A program made the translations under genes and the position numbers. Positions 12,627 through 24,603 of a DNA stretch of 63,602 nt are shown here, in pieces. The notes beneath the pieces are model-generated. The model saw only the letters and a list, made by a program, of their open reading frames with translations, had not been told where the DNA came from and did no database searches. This DNA is from Selaginella moellendorffii (taxonomy: Eukaryota; Streptophyta; Lycopodiopsida; Selaginellales; Selaginellaceae): NCBI RefSeq assembly GCF_000143415.4, contig NW_003314268.1:1004385-1067986 (forward strand). Reading direction: 5' to 3'. The stretch's first letter is position 1. Each line of letters starts with the position of its first letter.

Positions 12627-14473
12627 TCAAATGGAGGAAGACGCGCGTTCTTCTTCGTCTTCCTCGTCGCCAAAGCAGCCCTGGGGAGAATTCTCGCCCA
12701 CCGCGATCCCCTGTGCGTTCTCGCAAAAGGAGCTCACGCTGCTCTTCGCTTTGACGCTGGTGAGATTCACGTCCATGAGCACGATCCCATGGCAGGAGAC
12801 TGAATCGCTGCACGCGAATCTCACTGCCACCGCCGTGGACGACGTCCCTGTGATGTTTCGGTAGACAATTCCACTCACTTCCACTCCGGAGGTCTGTAAA
12901 AGAAGTTGGGAGTGAGAACCTCCAAAAGTTCTAGCTTTAGAACTAGAACTAGATCTAGAACTAGAAAACAGTAACAGCTTCTATCACCTGATTAAGACAG
13001 GGAACGGACGAGTCGCAGTAGTACTGATCGATGATAATGGGATTTGCGACGCCGATCATTCTCACGTTTTGGTACAGGACTCCATACACTTTGCCACGGC
13101 CTCCCTGTGATCACCATCGAAAGCTAAGCGATGAAAAAGATGGTGCTTGTGATTAAAGCGGGAGTTACCTGCCAGGACTTGATTCTTAAGCCGTTTGTTG
13201 TTCCATTTAAGACGGCCCCGTCTACTACAACAGCACGAACATTCCCAGCCGAGCCATCTTTTCCGAGGCTTCCAATGCTGCATCGAGAAAAAAACGAGTA
13301 AGAGAAGGGACAATGTTATACCAGCAGCAAGAACAGGTCGTTACCTTATTCCGTGACCAGGACCGCAGTAGACATTCTTGATGTGAATTCTCGAGCTTCC
13401 GGTTTGGATCGAAATGCAGTCATCACCTGGACTCTAGATGCTCAGTGAAAACAACTCTAGCTGGAAAAATACGCGAGAACTACTGAACCTGTGGCAATCA
13501 CGCAATCTTGGATGAATCCGCTTTGCACGTCGTGGAGGTGGATGCCATCTGTGTTCGGGCTTTTCTGCGGTGCGCTGATGTTCAGCCCGATTGCCCGGAT
13601 GTTTACTCCAGTGTCAAAAACCAGATGCATTTGCTGGCTGTTGACGAAATGTAGATTCCGGACGGTGGTACTATTGCAGCTTTTGATTGTAAGTGCCTGA
13701 CCAGCAAAACCGTCAGTACTCGAGCATCCAGAAAAGAAAAGAAAAAGTTTTTACCTCCGGTGCGGGGTGGCAGGGCTGAAGACAACGACGAAGAGCCAGG
13801 TTAAATACGAGCAAGCTGAGAAAAACTAATGCAAAACTACTCACGTTGGAATGATTGCGTTTGCAAGACTGCTCCCACCACGATTCTCCTTGCCCGTCAA
13901 TTGTTCCAGTTCCTTCCAAAGTGAAGCCATCCAGATGCTGAAACCGCAGCCACTGACGGCGATTTGTGCTGTTCCAGTCGAAAAATCCAGGGGCAACTAG
14001 AACACCATCCAGCTGAGAGATTAAAACGTTAGCTTCGAGAGAAACAATTGAGAAAATAACGTTCAGAACCTGCACTTTCATTCCCAAACCACAAGGACCC
14101 GGAAAAACGGTAGGCTGGAGCAAATAAGTCCCGTTTTCGGGTATGACCATCACCGAGTAGTTTGATTCGCAAGCGGCTGACCAGGCTGCCAAAAATGCCT
14201 ACAGGAAGAGTGGATGAATTAGAAAAAGAAACGAGAAAATATAAAAGACAACTCGACTTACTGGCGAGCCTGGAGTTCTCTTACCTCAGAATCGTCCGAG
14301 ACGCCATCAGAAAGTGCGCCATAATCCAGCACGTTGTAGAAGGTATAGTTGATTCTCCGCGGAGGATGAGGACGAGGACGCAAAATGTTCCACTGTTCTA
14401 GCTCTGCACATCTGCTCAATGTCCAAAACAGTATTATCATGAGCAAAGAAAGAGAAAGCCTGGCCATGCTCAT
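12627..14473 (-). CDS. Polygalacturonase (GH28), secreted
   Basis: This endo/exo-polygalacturonase hydrolyses alpha-1,4 links of cell-wall homogalacturonan. Nine exons encode 429 residues: 14473-14285, 14198-14070, 14012-13845, 13775-13755, 13696-13489, 13426-13345, 13277-13169, 13104-12988 and 12893-12627. Exon 4 is a 21-nt microexon (PCHPAPE). The N-terminus is a signal peptide ([15 protein letters not shown]). All four GH28 signatures are present: SPNTDGIH (about 215-222), GDDC (239-242), CGPGHG (about 259-264, catalytic His) and RIK (297-299). The three catalytic Asp are intact. The C-terminus carries an unusual acidic run ([14 protein letters not shown]). Length is normal and the enzyme should be active. 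Endo versus exo mode cannot be told. Confidence 0.95.
12936..12969. repeat. TAGAAC tandem repeat in a polygalacturonase intron
   Basis: Five or so degenerate copies of a 6-bp unit (TAGAAC/TAGATC) lie in the last intron of the polygalacturonase gene. They are near the splice donor side and are non-coding. Confidence 0.7.
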
Positions 14474-15065
14474 GCTCGCAAACAGACTGTAATAGTTTCT
14501 CCTGTTTCAATCCAGGAACAAACGAGTCATCACAACAGCGACTCGAGTTTCACAATCACACAAATGCTCGCAACAAGACAAGCTACAAAATGGGGACGAG
14601 GAGACGAGCTATATGCATAATGGATGGAAGAGTATGGCTGAATGGATGGAGGAGGGTAGCAGTCAGTTCGAGCGGTCGATGGACGGCACGCAAAGCAATG
14701 CTGGGACGGCAAGAATCTGCACGTATGCATGAAACTCTTGTAAGAAGAGAAGAAATACTTACGCGGGTTTTGAGGGTCCACTTTAACAAACACCTGCGAG
14801 ACGAAAGACTTTCAGAGCTCCAGCATCATAGAAATGAAACAAATGTACCTTGCGGACGAAGCATAGCTCGCTGCAATGCGATTCCAGCAAGCACATAGCA
14901 TTCACATGAATCGTCAACTCCAAGGCTGTATGTGCACGTCAAGATCATAAACCCGCCACACAACTCTATTTTGCTTGCACTATATACACGCCTGTGATGA
15001 TTACGAATTCATACCATCTCTTGGAACATTCTCAAGCCTTTCACTCGTGCACCACGCAAACACCT
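14474..15065. other. Intergenic, promoter side of polygalacturonase
   Basis: This 592-bp spacer separates the polygalacturonase start (minus strand) from the 3' end of the 4CL-like gene (also minus). No coding exon or clear regulatory box is seen. The small open frames lack motifs. Confidence 0.5.
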
Positions 15066-16914
15066 TCAAAGCCTGGAGCGAGAACGAGCGACGAGTTCTC
15101 TTCTCAAGAGCTTTCCCGTGGCAGACTTTGGTATGGCGTCCAGGAATCGCACTTGTCTGACTCTCTTGTAGGGAGCGACCTGTGCGAAGCAATCTTAGAA
15201 ACGCATTCTGGTTTCTTGCCCAAACCTGTTTCGAAACAAAATCCACAACTTCCGCTTCGGAGAGAGTGGAATGAGGTACACGAACGACATAAGCAAGGGG
15301 GACCTCGCCTGCCTCTTCGTTTGGAAATCTGCAACAGCAATAAATACACCAGTTGAGTGAACAGCTACGTGTGCGTTACTTACGGAACAACAGTGCAGTC
15401 TTGGATCGCAGGATGACTCAAAAGCAATGCCTCCAGTTCAGCAGGCGCCACCTACACTCAAGATTTTTTAGTAGTTCACAACGCGTCATCGAGCGGAAAT
15501 ACCTGAAAGCCCTTGTACTTGATCAACTCTTTGAGCCTATCCATGGCAAACATGTTTCCATCCGTGTCAAGGAGGACAAGGTCCCCAGTATGCAGCCATC
15601 CATCCTTGTCAATGGTCTCGGAAGTTGCTTTGGGATTGTTAAGATATCCTACTCACAGCCAACCAGTGCTTGTTAGATCCAAAAGTTGGAAACGAGAAAG
15701 CGAGAAAGGAAACTCACCTTCCATGATGCAACGACCGCGTAGACACAGTTCACCTTGCGAACCAGGAGGGAGAGTTCGACCAGTGCCTACCTCCACAACT
15801 TTCGCTTCAAAACCCGGCATGATCTTCCCAGCCGAGCCGACCACAGTATCTTTGGAAGCTCCAAATCCCAGTCCCGTCGTCTCCGTCATGCCATAAGCCT
15901 GCCACCAAAGTTGTCGAAAGAACAAAACCAAAAACAAAAAAGAGCTGTAAGAACCATGAAAACGAGGAAAAACTCGAAGAATACCTGTGGAAATCGAGCC
16001 ACCTGTGGATACAAGCGAAGAAAAGCCTCGTGAGTCTCTCTCCCGAGGGGCGCGGCACCACACACCACGCGCGAGAGAGAGCTCAGGTCATACCTCTTGC
16101 TCGAGCTATGGTGCTTGATAAACGCAATGATCATTGGAGGGACCGCGGTCATTTGCGTCACCTTGTAGCGCTCGATGGTCTCGAAGATCTCCAGGAGCTC
16201 AAACTTTGCGACCACCACCATCGTTGTTCCACTGTAGATCGTGGCCAGTACCCCATAGATCAGTCCAGCGATGTGAAAGAATGGAAGCATTCCGAGCGAG
16301 ACCTCGTCCTCCGGCACTGGCTCCTTTCGAGCGGTGTAGAGCGTTTCCATGGCCGCGACCAAGTTTCCATGCGATAGAATCACTCCTTTGCTCACGCCAG
16401 TCGTCCCGGAGGAGTAGAGCAATGCCGCTGGACTGAGCTTCTTCTTCGCTGGCAAATCCATGGCGCTGGAATTCCCATCGTCCAGCAAATCCTCGTAGGA
16501 GACATGGCTGACAGGAAATCCTGGCTTACCGACGAGGAGCATCGGCAATCGCAGCTCCTGGATCTTGGAAGCCAAGCTCCCGGACGAGAAGACGAACCTG
16601 GCACGAGAATCCGCGACCTGGCGCTGGATGTCCTTGACAGTATTCTGCGGATTCGCCGTCGTCACAGTCGCGCCGAGCGCCAAGACGCCGAGGAAGAGCA
16701 CCACGAACTCGATGCTGTTGCCCAGGACGATCAGCACGACATCGCCAGGGCAAATCCCGAGCGATACCATGCCTGAGGCGGCGGCGGCGACGCTGCGCCT
16801 CAGATCTCCGTGAGAGATCCTCTGGTTCGTTTTGGAATCGATGAATGCGATCTTGTGTGGGGAGACCGTGCCCCATAGAACTTGTAGAAGAGAGACTGCG
16901 TTACTGTCCGCCAT
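15066..16914 (-). CDS. 4-coumarate:CoA ligase-like acyl-CoA synthetase, PTS1 (SRL)
   Basis: This is an adenylate-forming enzyme (ANL superfamily) that activates a carboxylic acid with ATP and loads it on CoA. Exons are 16914-15985, 15898-15718, 15648-15503, 15451-15384, 15328-15226 and 15179-15066, giving 513 residues. The AMP-binding P-loop is [13 protein letters not shown] (from 165). YGMTETTG follows, then the GELCLRG box, the WLHTGD motif, the hinge [13 protein letters not shown] and the catalytic Lys region [13 protein letters not shown]. The last three residues, SRL, form a canonical peroxisomal targeting signal. This places it with peroxisomal 4CL-like/OPC-8:0-CoA-ligase-like proteins rather than cytosolic 4CL. 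The substrate (oxylipin precursor, fatty acid or cinnamate) is not decidable. It is divergent from RPN11, with 46 bp between start codons. Confidence 0.94.
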
Positions 16915-16960
16915 AGCCGTGCTTGAAAGAATTAGGGTTCTTAGTTTTTGGATGGAGAGA
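16915..16960. promoter_or_regulatory. 46-bp bidirectional start region with telo-box
   Basis: Only 46 bp separate the start codon of the minus-strand 4CL-like gene (16914) from the RPN11 ATG chosen at 16961 (37 bp if the in-frame ATG at 16952 is used). The interval contains TTAGGGTT at 16932-16939, the reverse complement of a telo-box (AACCCTAA). Telo-boxes are common near transcription starts of plant housekeeping genes. Each gene's promoter must lie inside the other's 5' coding region, or the transcripts overlap. Confidence 0.6.
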
Positions 16961-18360
<1,400 letters not shown>

Positions 18361-18477
18361 AGCGAGGTAACCAAAAAAACTCTCTTTACTTTCTCGAAAC
18401 AAAATCCCATCCTAGATGAGACTTACTGATAACAGCATTGAGTTCTTGACTTAAGGAAACAGATGGAACCATGAAGT

Positions 18478-18846
18478 CTAGAGCTTAAGCTTCGCTTTGC
18501 CGGGTTTGAAGCAACGACAGATGGGTGGAATAGATCTGGTGCAGAGGCTGCAGCTTCCACCGTGCAGGCAGTCCGCATCCGAGCAACACTGTGATGCGGC
18601 GCTGCATCTTTTCGGATCCGGGGCGTCGCAGAAGCAAGTTGGAGGAAAGCTTCGGGTGCAACGTCCACAAAACTGGCCTGCCTTGCTGCATCGCTTGGAG
18701 CCGGGGCAGCAGTGGGAGTTTGGCCTGCACACCATGGCCTGGAGATTGGCAGCAGAGACTAAATCATCGCGTTGCTCATCACCAGCAAGAGCGGCAGCAA
18801 GGCAAGAGAGAGCAAGCAAGAGCAAAACACTACGAAGTTTATCCAT
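18478..18846 (-). CDS. Bowman-Birk-type double-headed serine protease inhibitor
   Basis: This is a secreted inhibitor of trypsin-like proteases, encoded by one exon of 122 residues. A signal peptide (LLLLALSCLAAALA) covers about 1-21, with a short propeptide-like GDEQRDD stretch after it. The mature part has two matching units. Unit 1 has the canonical reactive loop CTRSFPPTC and unit 2 has CTRSIPPIC. Both have Arg at P1, so both heads should bind trypsin. Each unit carries eight Cys in the same order (C-x5-CC ... C-x2-C-loop-C-x-C), 16 in total against 14 in legume inhibitors. Bowman-Birk inhibitors have been described in Selaginella, which supports the organism guess. The tail KPGKAKLKL is basic. 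Start chosen at the only ATG preceding the signal peptide. Confidence 0.93.
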   Translation of the reverse strand: MDKLRSVLLLLALSCLAAALAGDEQRDDLVSAANLQAMVCRPNSHCCPGSKRCSKAGQFCGRCTRSFPPTCFCDAPDPKRCSAASQCCSDADCLHGGSCSLCTRSIPPICRCFKPGKAKLKL

Positions 18847-19300
18847 AGTTGCCGTGGAGGAGATAGTTGGCCATTATATTCTCGGTGCATCCCACGATTT
18901 CCACGCATGACATATTCTTTAAAGTTATTTCTCTTAGTAAATCTATTGGATTTTGACCTCAGCCACTTCAGTAGTGATGGATCTATTGCTATTCTCAGGT
19001 TCTAGGATTATGTCCACTGTGACATTCATTGCACCATCCACTGAGCATTCCATGGAAAGATATGCTTCTAGATCCTGATAAATAAAAGCATATTTTAGAA
19101 TGATTAAGTATATTGCTAAGATTTTGATAGATATCATAAACCCATTTACTTTAAAAATTTAAAAGAAAAAGTATGAACCACTCTTTTACAACTTTATTTA
19201 TTGCCCACTCTTTATGAATTATGAAACACATATGCCTTTTCTAATACACTAAATGTTTATAGTACATAAAAAGCACTCATTATTTATTTTCTTTATTTGA
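18847..19300. other. AT-rich spacer
   Basis: This stretch lies between the inhibitor start and the lectin-gene stop, both minus strand. It becomes sharply AT-rich after about 18900, marking the start of a compositionally distinct block that runs to about 20500. No gene is seen. Confidence 0.5.
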
Positions 19301-20230
19301 TTACTTTGGAATTTTCCAGATACAGGTGAAGTTTTCAATATTGCAAGATGCAATAAAACCTTCATTTTCAACACAAACAGCCATTAGTTGAAATGACTTT
19401 TTATAAAAACCATTTGACCATAAAGCTTTTAAATTATCATTGTAAAGAACAAGATTTCCATCTACCTGTATCCTAAGAAAACAATTTTTACCTTGATTTT
19501 GTGTATTTGTAGACCATATAATTGTTTTTCCTTTATAAAATACTAAATTGCAATCTAATTGCATATATAACATAAATATCATATTTGGAGATATAATAAA
19601 TTCCCCAGTTTTTAAATTAGCAAAATAAGAAGTATCTTCTGAGCTTCGGATACAAGTTTTTCGCCATTCACAATCTCCTCCTTCATTTTCATAATTTATA
19701 TGTTGTTCGAATGAAATATTTAAGAGATTATTCCTAAAATTTAGTTCATATATTTTATACTTTTTAAGAACTATATTTAAGATAGTAGAACTTGGTTTTA
19801 TATATGTGTACATTATACTAAATCTGCCAACAATATATTCACTTAAACCCCATTTTAAAATTTGACTATCAGCTTTTATAGCCTCTCTAAGTATTCTATA
19901 GAATATATATTTTAATGATAAACCTGGTCTTGGAGTACCATAGCTAGGCAATAAGCTACACATTGGTATGTAATACCAAGGAACTGGACGATCTAAAGAT
20001 GTTATTATTACAGTAACTCCAGTGATGATATCAGCAAATCTACGTTCAAACACTGCATAATAAGGAGTTTCATCTCCAATCATTTTTATAGCTTCCAGTA
20101 TAGCAGAAAAGATGAAATAACGCACTTCATCAGGAAGAGGATCAACCTGTTCATGATCTCGCTTGATCTCGAGTGAAATACATGTATTAAACAAAATACA
20201 AGTAATCAAAACTAACACAATTAAAGACAT
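19301..20230 (-). CDS. Secreted protein with novel N-terminal domain and bulb-type (GNA) mannose lectin domain
   Basis: A single uninterrupted frame encodes 309 residues. It starts with a hydrophobic signal peptide (IVLVLITCILFNTCIS). Residues about 180-300 form a B-lectin domain with a monocot-mannose-lectin layout. Two copies of the QxDxNxVxY sugar-binding signature are intact (QLDCNLVFY and QVDGNLVLY), with IIWSTNTQNQG between and ALWSNG after. Residues about 25-175 are rich in aromatic and Arg residues (FERRFADIITG, RPVPWYYIPMC) and resemble no family I know. The gene is intronless and very AT-rich, unlike the multi-exon GC-balanced neighbours. It could be a lineage-specific or transferred defence lectin. 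Mannose binding is inferred from the motifs. Confidence 0.8.
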   Translation of the reverse strand: MSLIVLVLITCILFNTCISLEIKRDHEQVDPLPDEVRYFIFSAILEAIKMIGDETPYYAVFERRFADIITGVTVIITSLDRPVPWYYIPMCSLLPSYGTPRPGLSLKYIFYRILREAIKADSQILKWGLSEYIVGRFSIMYTYIKPSSTILNIVLKKYKIYELNFRNNLLNISFEQHINYENEGGDCEWRKTCIRSSEDTSYFANLKTGEFIISPNMIFMLYMQLDCNLVFYKGKTIIWSTNTQNQGKNCFLRIQVDGNLVLYNDNLKALWSNGFYKKSFQLMAVCVENEGFIASCNIENFTCIWKIPK

Positions 20231-21080
20231 TTCATTTGATCTTTTACTCCTTTAATCTTGTTACAGAATTAAAGGACGAGTGAACAAACCTTGCATACTG
20301 ATGATTTGGATTCTACTTTATTATTTTCATCTATTTTGTTTACATATATACAAGATATCCATAAGGCATTTAGCATATGTCAAAAAACAAAAAATGTTAT
20401 TTTCTATAGAGACAATGCCGTGGCGGAAAAAGATGCAAAACAGATATTAATAATACTTACAATAAGAATCCACCATTGTGTTTTGTAATATGTCTGTTTT
20501 GCAAGCAAAGATATGGTCATACATGGTAGAGACCAGAGTTAGTTATTTTGCAAGAGAGATGCGGTCAAACGTGGTCAGGCAGAAGGATCAGCCCAAGTCC
20601 CTCACACAAGGAAAGAAACAACCATTGGTATGGATCTAATCTTAGGTGAATATTGACTATGCAGCAAAGGGCCATGACGAGCTGCTTGGCCACCAGCAAA
20701 AACTGAACAAACTTATAGCAGTTAAGTACAAGGTCTTTGTATGAGATCCTCATGAACCATAAAACACCATAAGTTGGCCATCCCTTCATGGTAGTTATCA
20801 CCTTCATTGTTTATCTAAAAATAGTGTCAATTATCCAAATAGCAACAGCTGGTTGTTTGCCTGTCTTTGCCATGTCCGTTTTGCAAGCCCAGATGCGGTC
20901 AAACACGGTCAGAGAAACAGGGTCAACTAAGGTCAAAAGACAATGCAGCTGGCTGCTTTGTTTTTTAAACTGTAAACGTGGTCTTTTGGTTGCTTTTGTT
21001 TGGTGGTGTTTTCAGACTCATCAGTTAGGGAAGCCATCTCACAGAAGGCCCCGAGAGAGCGCAAGAGAGCAAGAGGCAAC
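20231..21080. other. Intergenic with local degenerate repeats
   Basis: No gene is seen. Two related patches at about 20500-20580 and 20865-20935 share TTTTGCAAG and GATGCGGTCAAAC-G-GGTCAG, suggesting a small local duplication. A patch near 20655-20700 (GCTGCTTGGCCACCAG) weakly resembles exon 2 of the adjacent HMA gene and may be a dead copy. Confidence 0.4.
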
Positions 21081-21743
21081 ATGGGAGCTCGCAAGGTACG
21101 AGTAATGTAGGACTCCCACACATCGATTTAATCTCGTAATCCCCGGATGGATGCAAATTCCCCCAAAACACCAGATGGTCGTCAAGGTGAACATCCCCTG
21201 CGCAAAATGCCGCGACAAGCTGCTCGGCCAGATCTCCGCTGTGTCAGGTAACTAAAGCACCACACTCTTGGATCTGGAGCAATTTCTCCGAGTCTATCCT
21301 CTCTCTCTCTCTCTCTCACCACTTTGCCCCTTTCTTCTCTGTGCGTGCTCCATCGTCGCGCAGGCGTCAAGAAGGTGGAATCCACCACCGAGTGCTGCCC
21401 AGTCTTCACCATCGTCGGCGACTTCAAGGTGGAGGACATCTTAAACGCGGCGGGGAAGAAGCGGCGGTGCCTCAAGGTGGAGTCCGTGGAGGAGCTCCCA
21501 CCACCGCCAAAGCCCAAGCCCGAGCCCAAGCCGGAGCCCAAGCCGGAGCCCAAGCCCGACCCGCCAAAGGCCCCGCCAAAGGAGATCATCATCACCGAGA
21601 AAGGTTGGCCAAAGAAGTTGCCAAACGTTCCTCCCGGTACCAGCCTTGTGATCGTGGTGGAGAACTTGAGCTTGTGCCCCAAGGATTTCGACCACCATGG
21701 CGGCGGTGGCCATGGCTGCGAGTGCTGCGATAGCTGCTGCTAA
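21081..21743 (+). CDS. HMA-fold metal-binding protein with Pro/Lys repeats and Cys-rich tail (copy 1)
   Basis: This small cytosolic protein has one heavy-metal-associated (HMA, ferredoxin-like) domain. Exons are 21081-21095, 21175-21247 and 21364-21743, giving 155 residues; the first coding exon is just 15 nt (MGARK). The domain carries a CxxC metal site (Cys14-AK-Cys17) and the typical second half FTIVGDFKVEDIL. A linker of PKPEPKPEPK repeats follows, then a hydrophobic stretch (GTSLVIVVENLSLC) and a His/Cys-rich end HHGGGGHGCECCDSCC. Plant HMA proteins include copper chaperones and HIPPs; there is no C-terminal CaaX here, so it is not a HIPP. Metal delivery or sequestration is a reasonable inference. 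It is the longest of eight related loci in the window and shares intron phases with all of them. Confidence 0.85.
21297..21317. repeat. (CT)n microsatellite in an intron
   Basis: About ten CT units lie in the second intron of HMA copy 1. Confidence 0.9.
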
Positions 21744-22545
21744 GCCACCATAGTCTCTCTAGTTCTTCCTTTCGTACGCTGGACCGCGCAGTATAGCTAT
21801 GGAGGCTGGCTCTTCTTCTCGCATCCATTTCGCGAGTACGATATGTCGTGCTTGTTTTGCTCTTCCGGGTTCTCCTCTCCTTCTCGGAAGTGGTGTCGGG
21901 AATAATAATCGCGTGTTAGAAAATGTGGTGGAGAGAATTCATACCAGAGTGACTTTCTTTTCACTCCCTCCCGGTCACGATCTGTGAATCTTATAATTCT
22001 TTGCTTCTTTCCTCTTTGTTGGTTTCTCGCCTTTTTCTCTAATGCCCGCCATGGCCCGTCGCGGGGCGGCACGCCTCCTAGAGATTGTCAGCCAAGCATT
22101 TGACGTTTTGATCGCCCACAAAGACAATGTGCCGGATATATAAGTTTCAATATGTTGGTCGGTGCTGTTTTTTTTCGTCCAAACTCATTAAAGTTGGCCG
22201 CAATGTATATGAGTTGTTTTTTGATTTTGTGTGCAATCTCACCATACAGTTGGACGAGTCAGATAAATAAAAATCATGAAATCTTCTTTCTCCCTGAAAG
22301 ATGGCAATGGCATATTCCAAGGCGGAAGCACAGCGACACACGTCTCCTCCACCCGTCCGAAGATCAAGCTACCGAAAGTATAAGTTCTGGCAGAGCGTAT
22401 GAAATCTACGTATACTTACGAGACATGACTTTGACGTGACAATCGCCTCATCCATCGAGAAAGAAACCGAGTAACAGAAGTTTTGTTTCCACTCTGATTC
22501 ATCTAAACTAAGAACCGATGAACTGAGACTAACCTTAAGTTGCGA
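21744..22545. other. Intergenic
   Basis: This is 3' sequence of HMA copy 1 and the 3' side of the zinc-knuckle ORF. I see no gene, repeat or regulatory signal I can name. Confidence 0.5.
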
Positions 22546-22908
22546 TCAATCGGGTGACAATCCAGACCTTCGCATCCCACTGCGCGAATTGTTCTCGTCC
22601 GACCATCTCTCGTCCATCTTCTTCACTCGGCAGTCTTGCTCCCAGTGTCCACTCTTCCCGCAATAGCTGCAATTCCCGGGCTTCTTCTTCCCCCACAGAT
22701 TCACGCCTCGCTCATCGCCCGTCCGGCGATAGCCCCGCCAGCTCGAGTTGTCTCTCATCACCTGATCAAACTCCCCGAATGCAAACCCCGGGCAACTCCT
22801 GTTGGATCGAATCCAGTCCAGAGAGCCCACATTCTTCCCACAATCCGGGAACTTGGCCAACATGGCAGCCAAAGCACCGAGCTTCTCCCGAGCCACTCCA
22901 GCAGCCAT
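22546..22908 (-). CDS. Small CCHC zinc-knuckle protein
   Basis: An intronless frame of 120 residues encodes one zinc knuckle, CSYCGKSGHWEQDC (C-x2-C-x4-H-x4-C), the single-stranded nucleic-acid-binding motif. The N-terminal half (about 1-55) is neutral with hydrophobic positions (LGALAAMLAKF). A basic, Ser/Arg-rich tail follows the knuckle. It could be a plant RNA-binding protein, the terminal part of a longer gene, or a captured fragment of a retroelement gag. I see no other gag or pol sequence nearby, which favours a host gene. It lies between HMA copies 1 and 2 on the opposite strand. Confidence 0.55.
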   Translation of the reverse strand: MAAGVAREKLGALAAMLAKFPDCGKNVGSLDWIRSNRSCPGFAFGEFDQVMRDNSSWRGYRRTGDERGVNLWGKKKPGNCSYCGKSGHWEQDCRVKKMDERWSDENNSRSGMRRSGLSPD

Positions 22909-23202
22909 GGATTCCCTTCATCCAAACACCAAGCAAGGAACTGGGCGATCTAGAATCCCGATCTAAAGCTCACCAGTGGCGCTTCCTTCGCCAAAATGTA
23001 GCCCTAGAAGTTGCACAATTCTGGAGTTCGAATCTTGTGAGCACTCTCCGACAGTATCTGCTTTTTTTTGTCGGTCAGCGCCAGTCAGACGTCAGTCCAC
23101 TCAAGTCAGAGACGACTTACAAGAGAGAGAAGCTCTCATTGTATATGAGCTGTGCATCTTCTAGGGTCCCAGCCGGAGCGTGGAGTACTTCTCTCCGCAA
23201 CG

Positions 23203-23693
23203 ATGTCTCGAAAGGTATGAATTCGCAGTGCCCGGCAACTCAAATTCTGGTTTTTCCCCCAAAATCAACACACACAGGCCATCTTGAAAGTCGATCTTTG
23301 TGGAAAATGCAAGGACAATCTCTTGAAGAAGCTGTCCGAAGTCTCAGGTATCACCTCTCATCGCTCGGATTCTGATCTCTCCTTTGTCCTCTTGAATTTG
23401 CAGGAGTCGCGAAGGCCGAGGCTACCGGCGACCACCAATTCACCCTCACGGGTGACTTCAAGATCGAGGACATCAACGCCGCCATAGCCAGCAAGAAGCG
23501 TTGCGTCTCCATCGAATCCGTGCAAGAGATCCCCAAGCCTGATCCACCAAAGCCGGATCCACCAAAGCCACCGCCCGAGGTCGTGTGCCCAAACACGATT
23601 GTCATCCACACCAAGAATCTCGTCTTCTGTTTCCACGGCCGCAACATCGGCTGCCCCTGGGATCGCTGCTCGGATCGCTGCTGCAGCTGCTAG
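23203..23693 (+). CDS. HMA-fold metal-binding protein with Cys-rich tail (copy 2)
   Basis: This belongs to the same family as copy 1. Exons are 23203-23214 (12 nt, MSRK), 23278-23347 and 23404-23693, giving 123 residues. The HMA domain has CxxC at 12-15 (LCGKC) and FTLTGDFKIEDINAA in its second half. A PKPDPPKPDPPKPPP linker follows, then a hydrophobic segment with NTIVIHTKNLVFCFH and a Cys/Trp tail CPWDRCSDRCCSC. Intron positions and phases (0 and 1) match copies 1 and 3 and the 50-61 kb copies. The second-exon length (70 nt) equals that of copy 3. It is probably a soluble metal-binding protein. Confidence 0.85.
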
Positions 23694-24603
23694 ATTCTCC
23701 TCCTCCCAGGAATTCCTCCCTGGAATCCTTCCCTCCGGGCTGGAAAGGCCTAGAAATCCATCAACAAAGGGAGGAGAAAATCACAAAAAAAAGCAGAAAA
23801 AATCAAGCACATAACTTGTGGATGTCCGCCTTGGATCGGCGCGCGACAAATTTACGATGGAGATGCCACTGGCACACGGTTGGTGTTTTCGAATCCACAA
23901 AAAAAAAAAAGCAAAAAAGGAGTTTGAAGCTTAGCAAGTTTGATCTTGAAACTCAGCTATTTTTCTTAGAGCTTAGCTTGATCAACTATTTGGATCAACT
24001 TTCACAAGATCTCTTCCTGGGATCGACACAATATGTATTGTTGCCAGCGATCTCAAGGTTATAATAAGACTTGGGCGATTCGATCCATCGCATGTCACCA
24101 TTTATTTCTTCATGATTTCTACGTCCCACTTGGGCTAATTCTCAAAGCTTAGCTCTCTACCAAACAAAAGCAGCGCACATGTGACAATGGGATCCACCAA
24201 AGAAGTTGTAGCTTTCATTTTTAGCTGGCTGCCACCGAAGAGTATGTTTTCCTTTAATCTCTCTTTTATTATAATCTTTCAGAAAAAGGTGATAAAAGTA
24301 CATGACATCATCTAACTTTTTCTTAATATGAGTTTGGATGAAAAAAGTTGTGCTGTCACTTTGGGGGAATGAAACTGAGAAAGGCTTTCCAGACAATGAC
24401 CTATACAGTCATGTTTAAAATGAGCTCTAGAGGTTGGGAAGTCAATGTTACTCCTGGTTTTTTCTCATTGGTTCCTTCTCATGGTTTTGCTATAAAATTT
24501 TTGCTGTTTGGTCTTTGTTTCTCATGGTTTGATAAATATCTTGCACCTTTCATTTGCTACTCAGAAGAAAGCTCGAGTTTGACACAAGTTCTCTTGCGCA
24601 ACA
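23694..24603. other. Intergenic between HMA copies 2 and 3
   Basis: A 910-bp stretch with no coding exon I can support. It contains a poly-A run near 23900 and otherwise unremarkable sequence. Confidence 0.5.

Noticed and set aside
20655-20710. Weak match to HMA exon 2 (GAGCTGCTTGGCCACCAG versus AAGCTGCTCGGCCAGAT).
   Set aside because: Similarity is short and by eye only; no CxxC and no second-half domain found.
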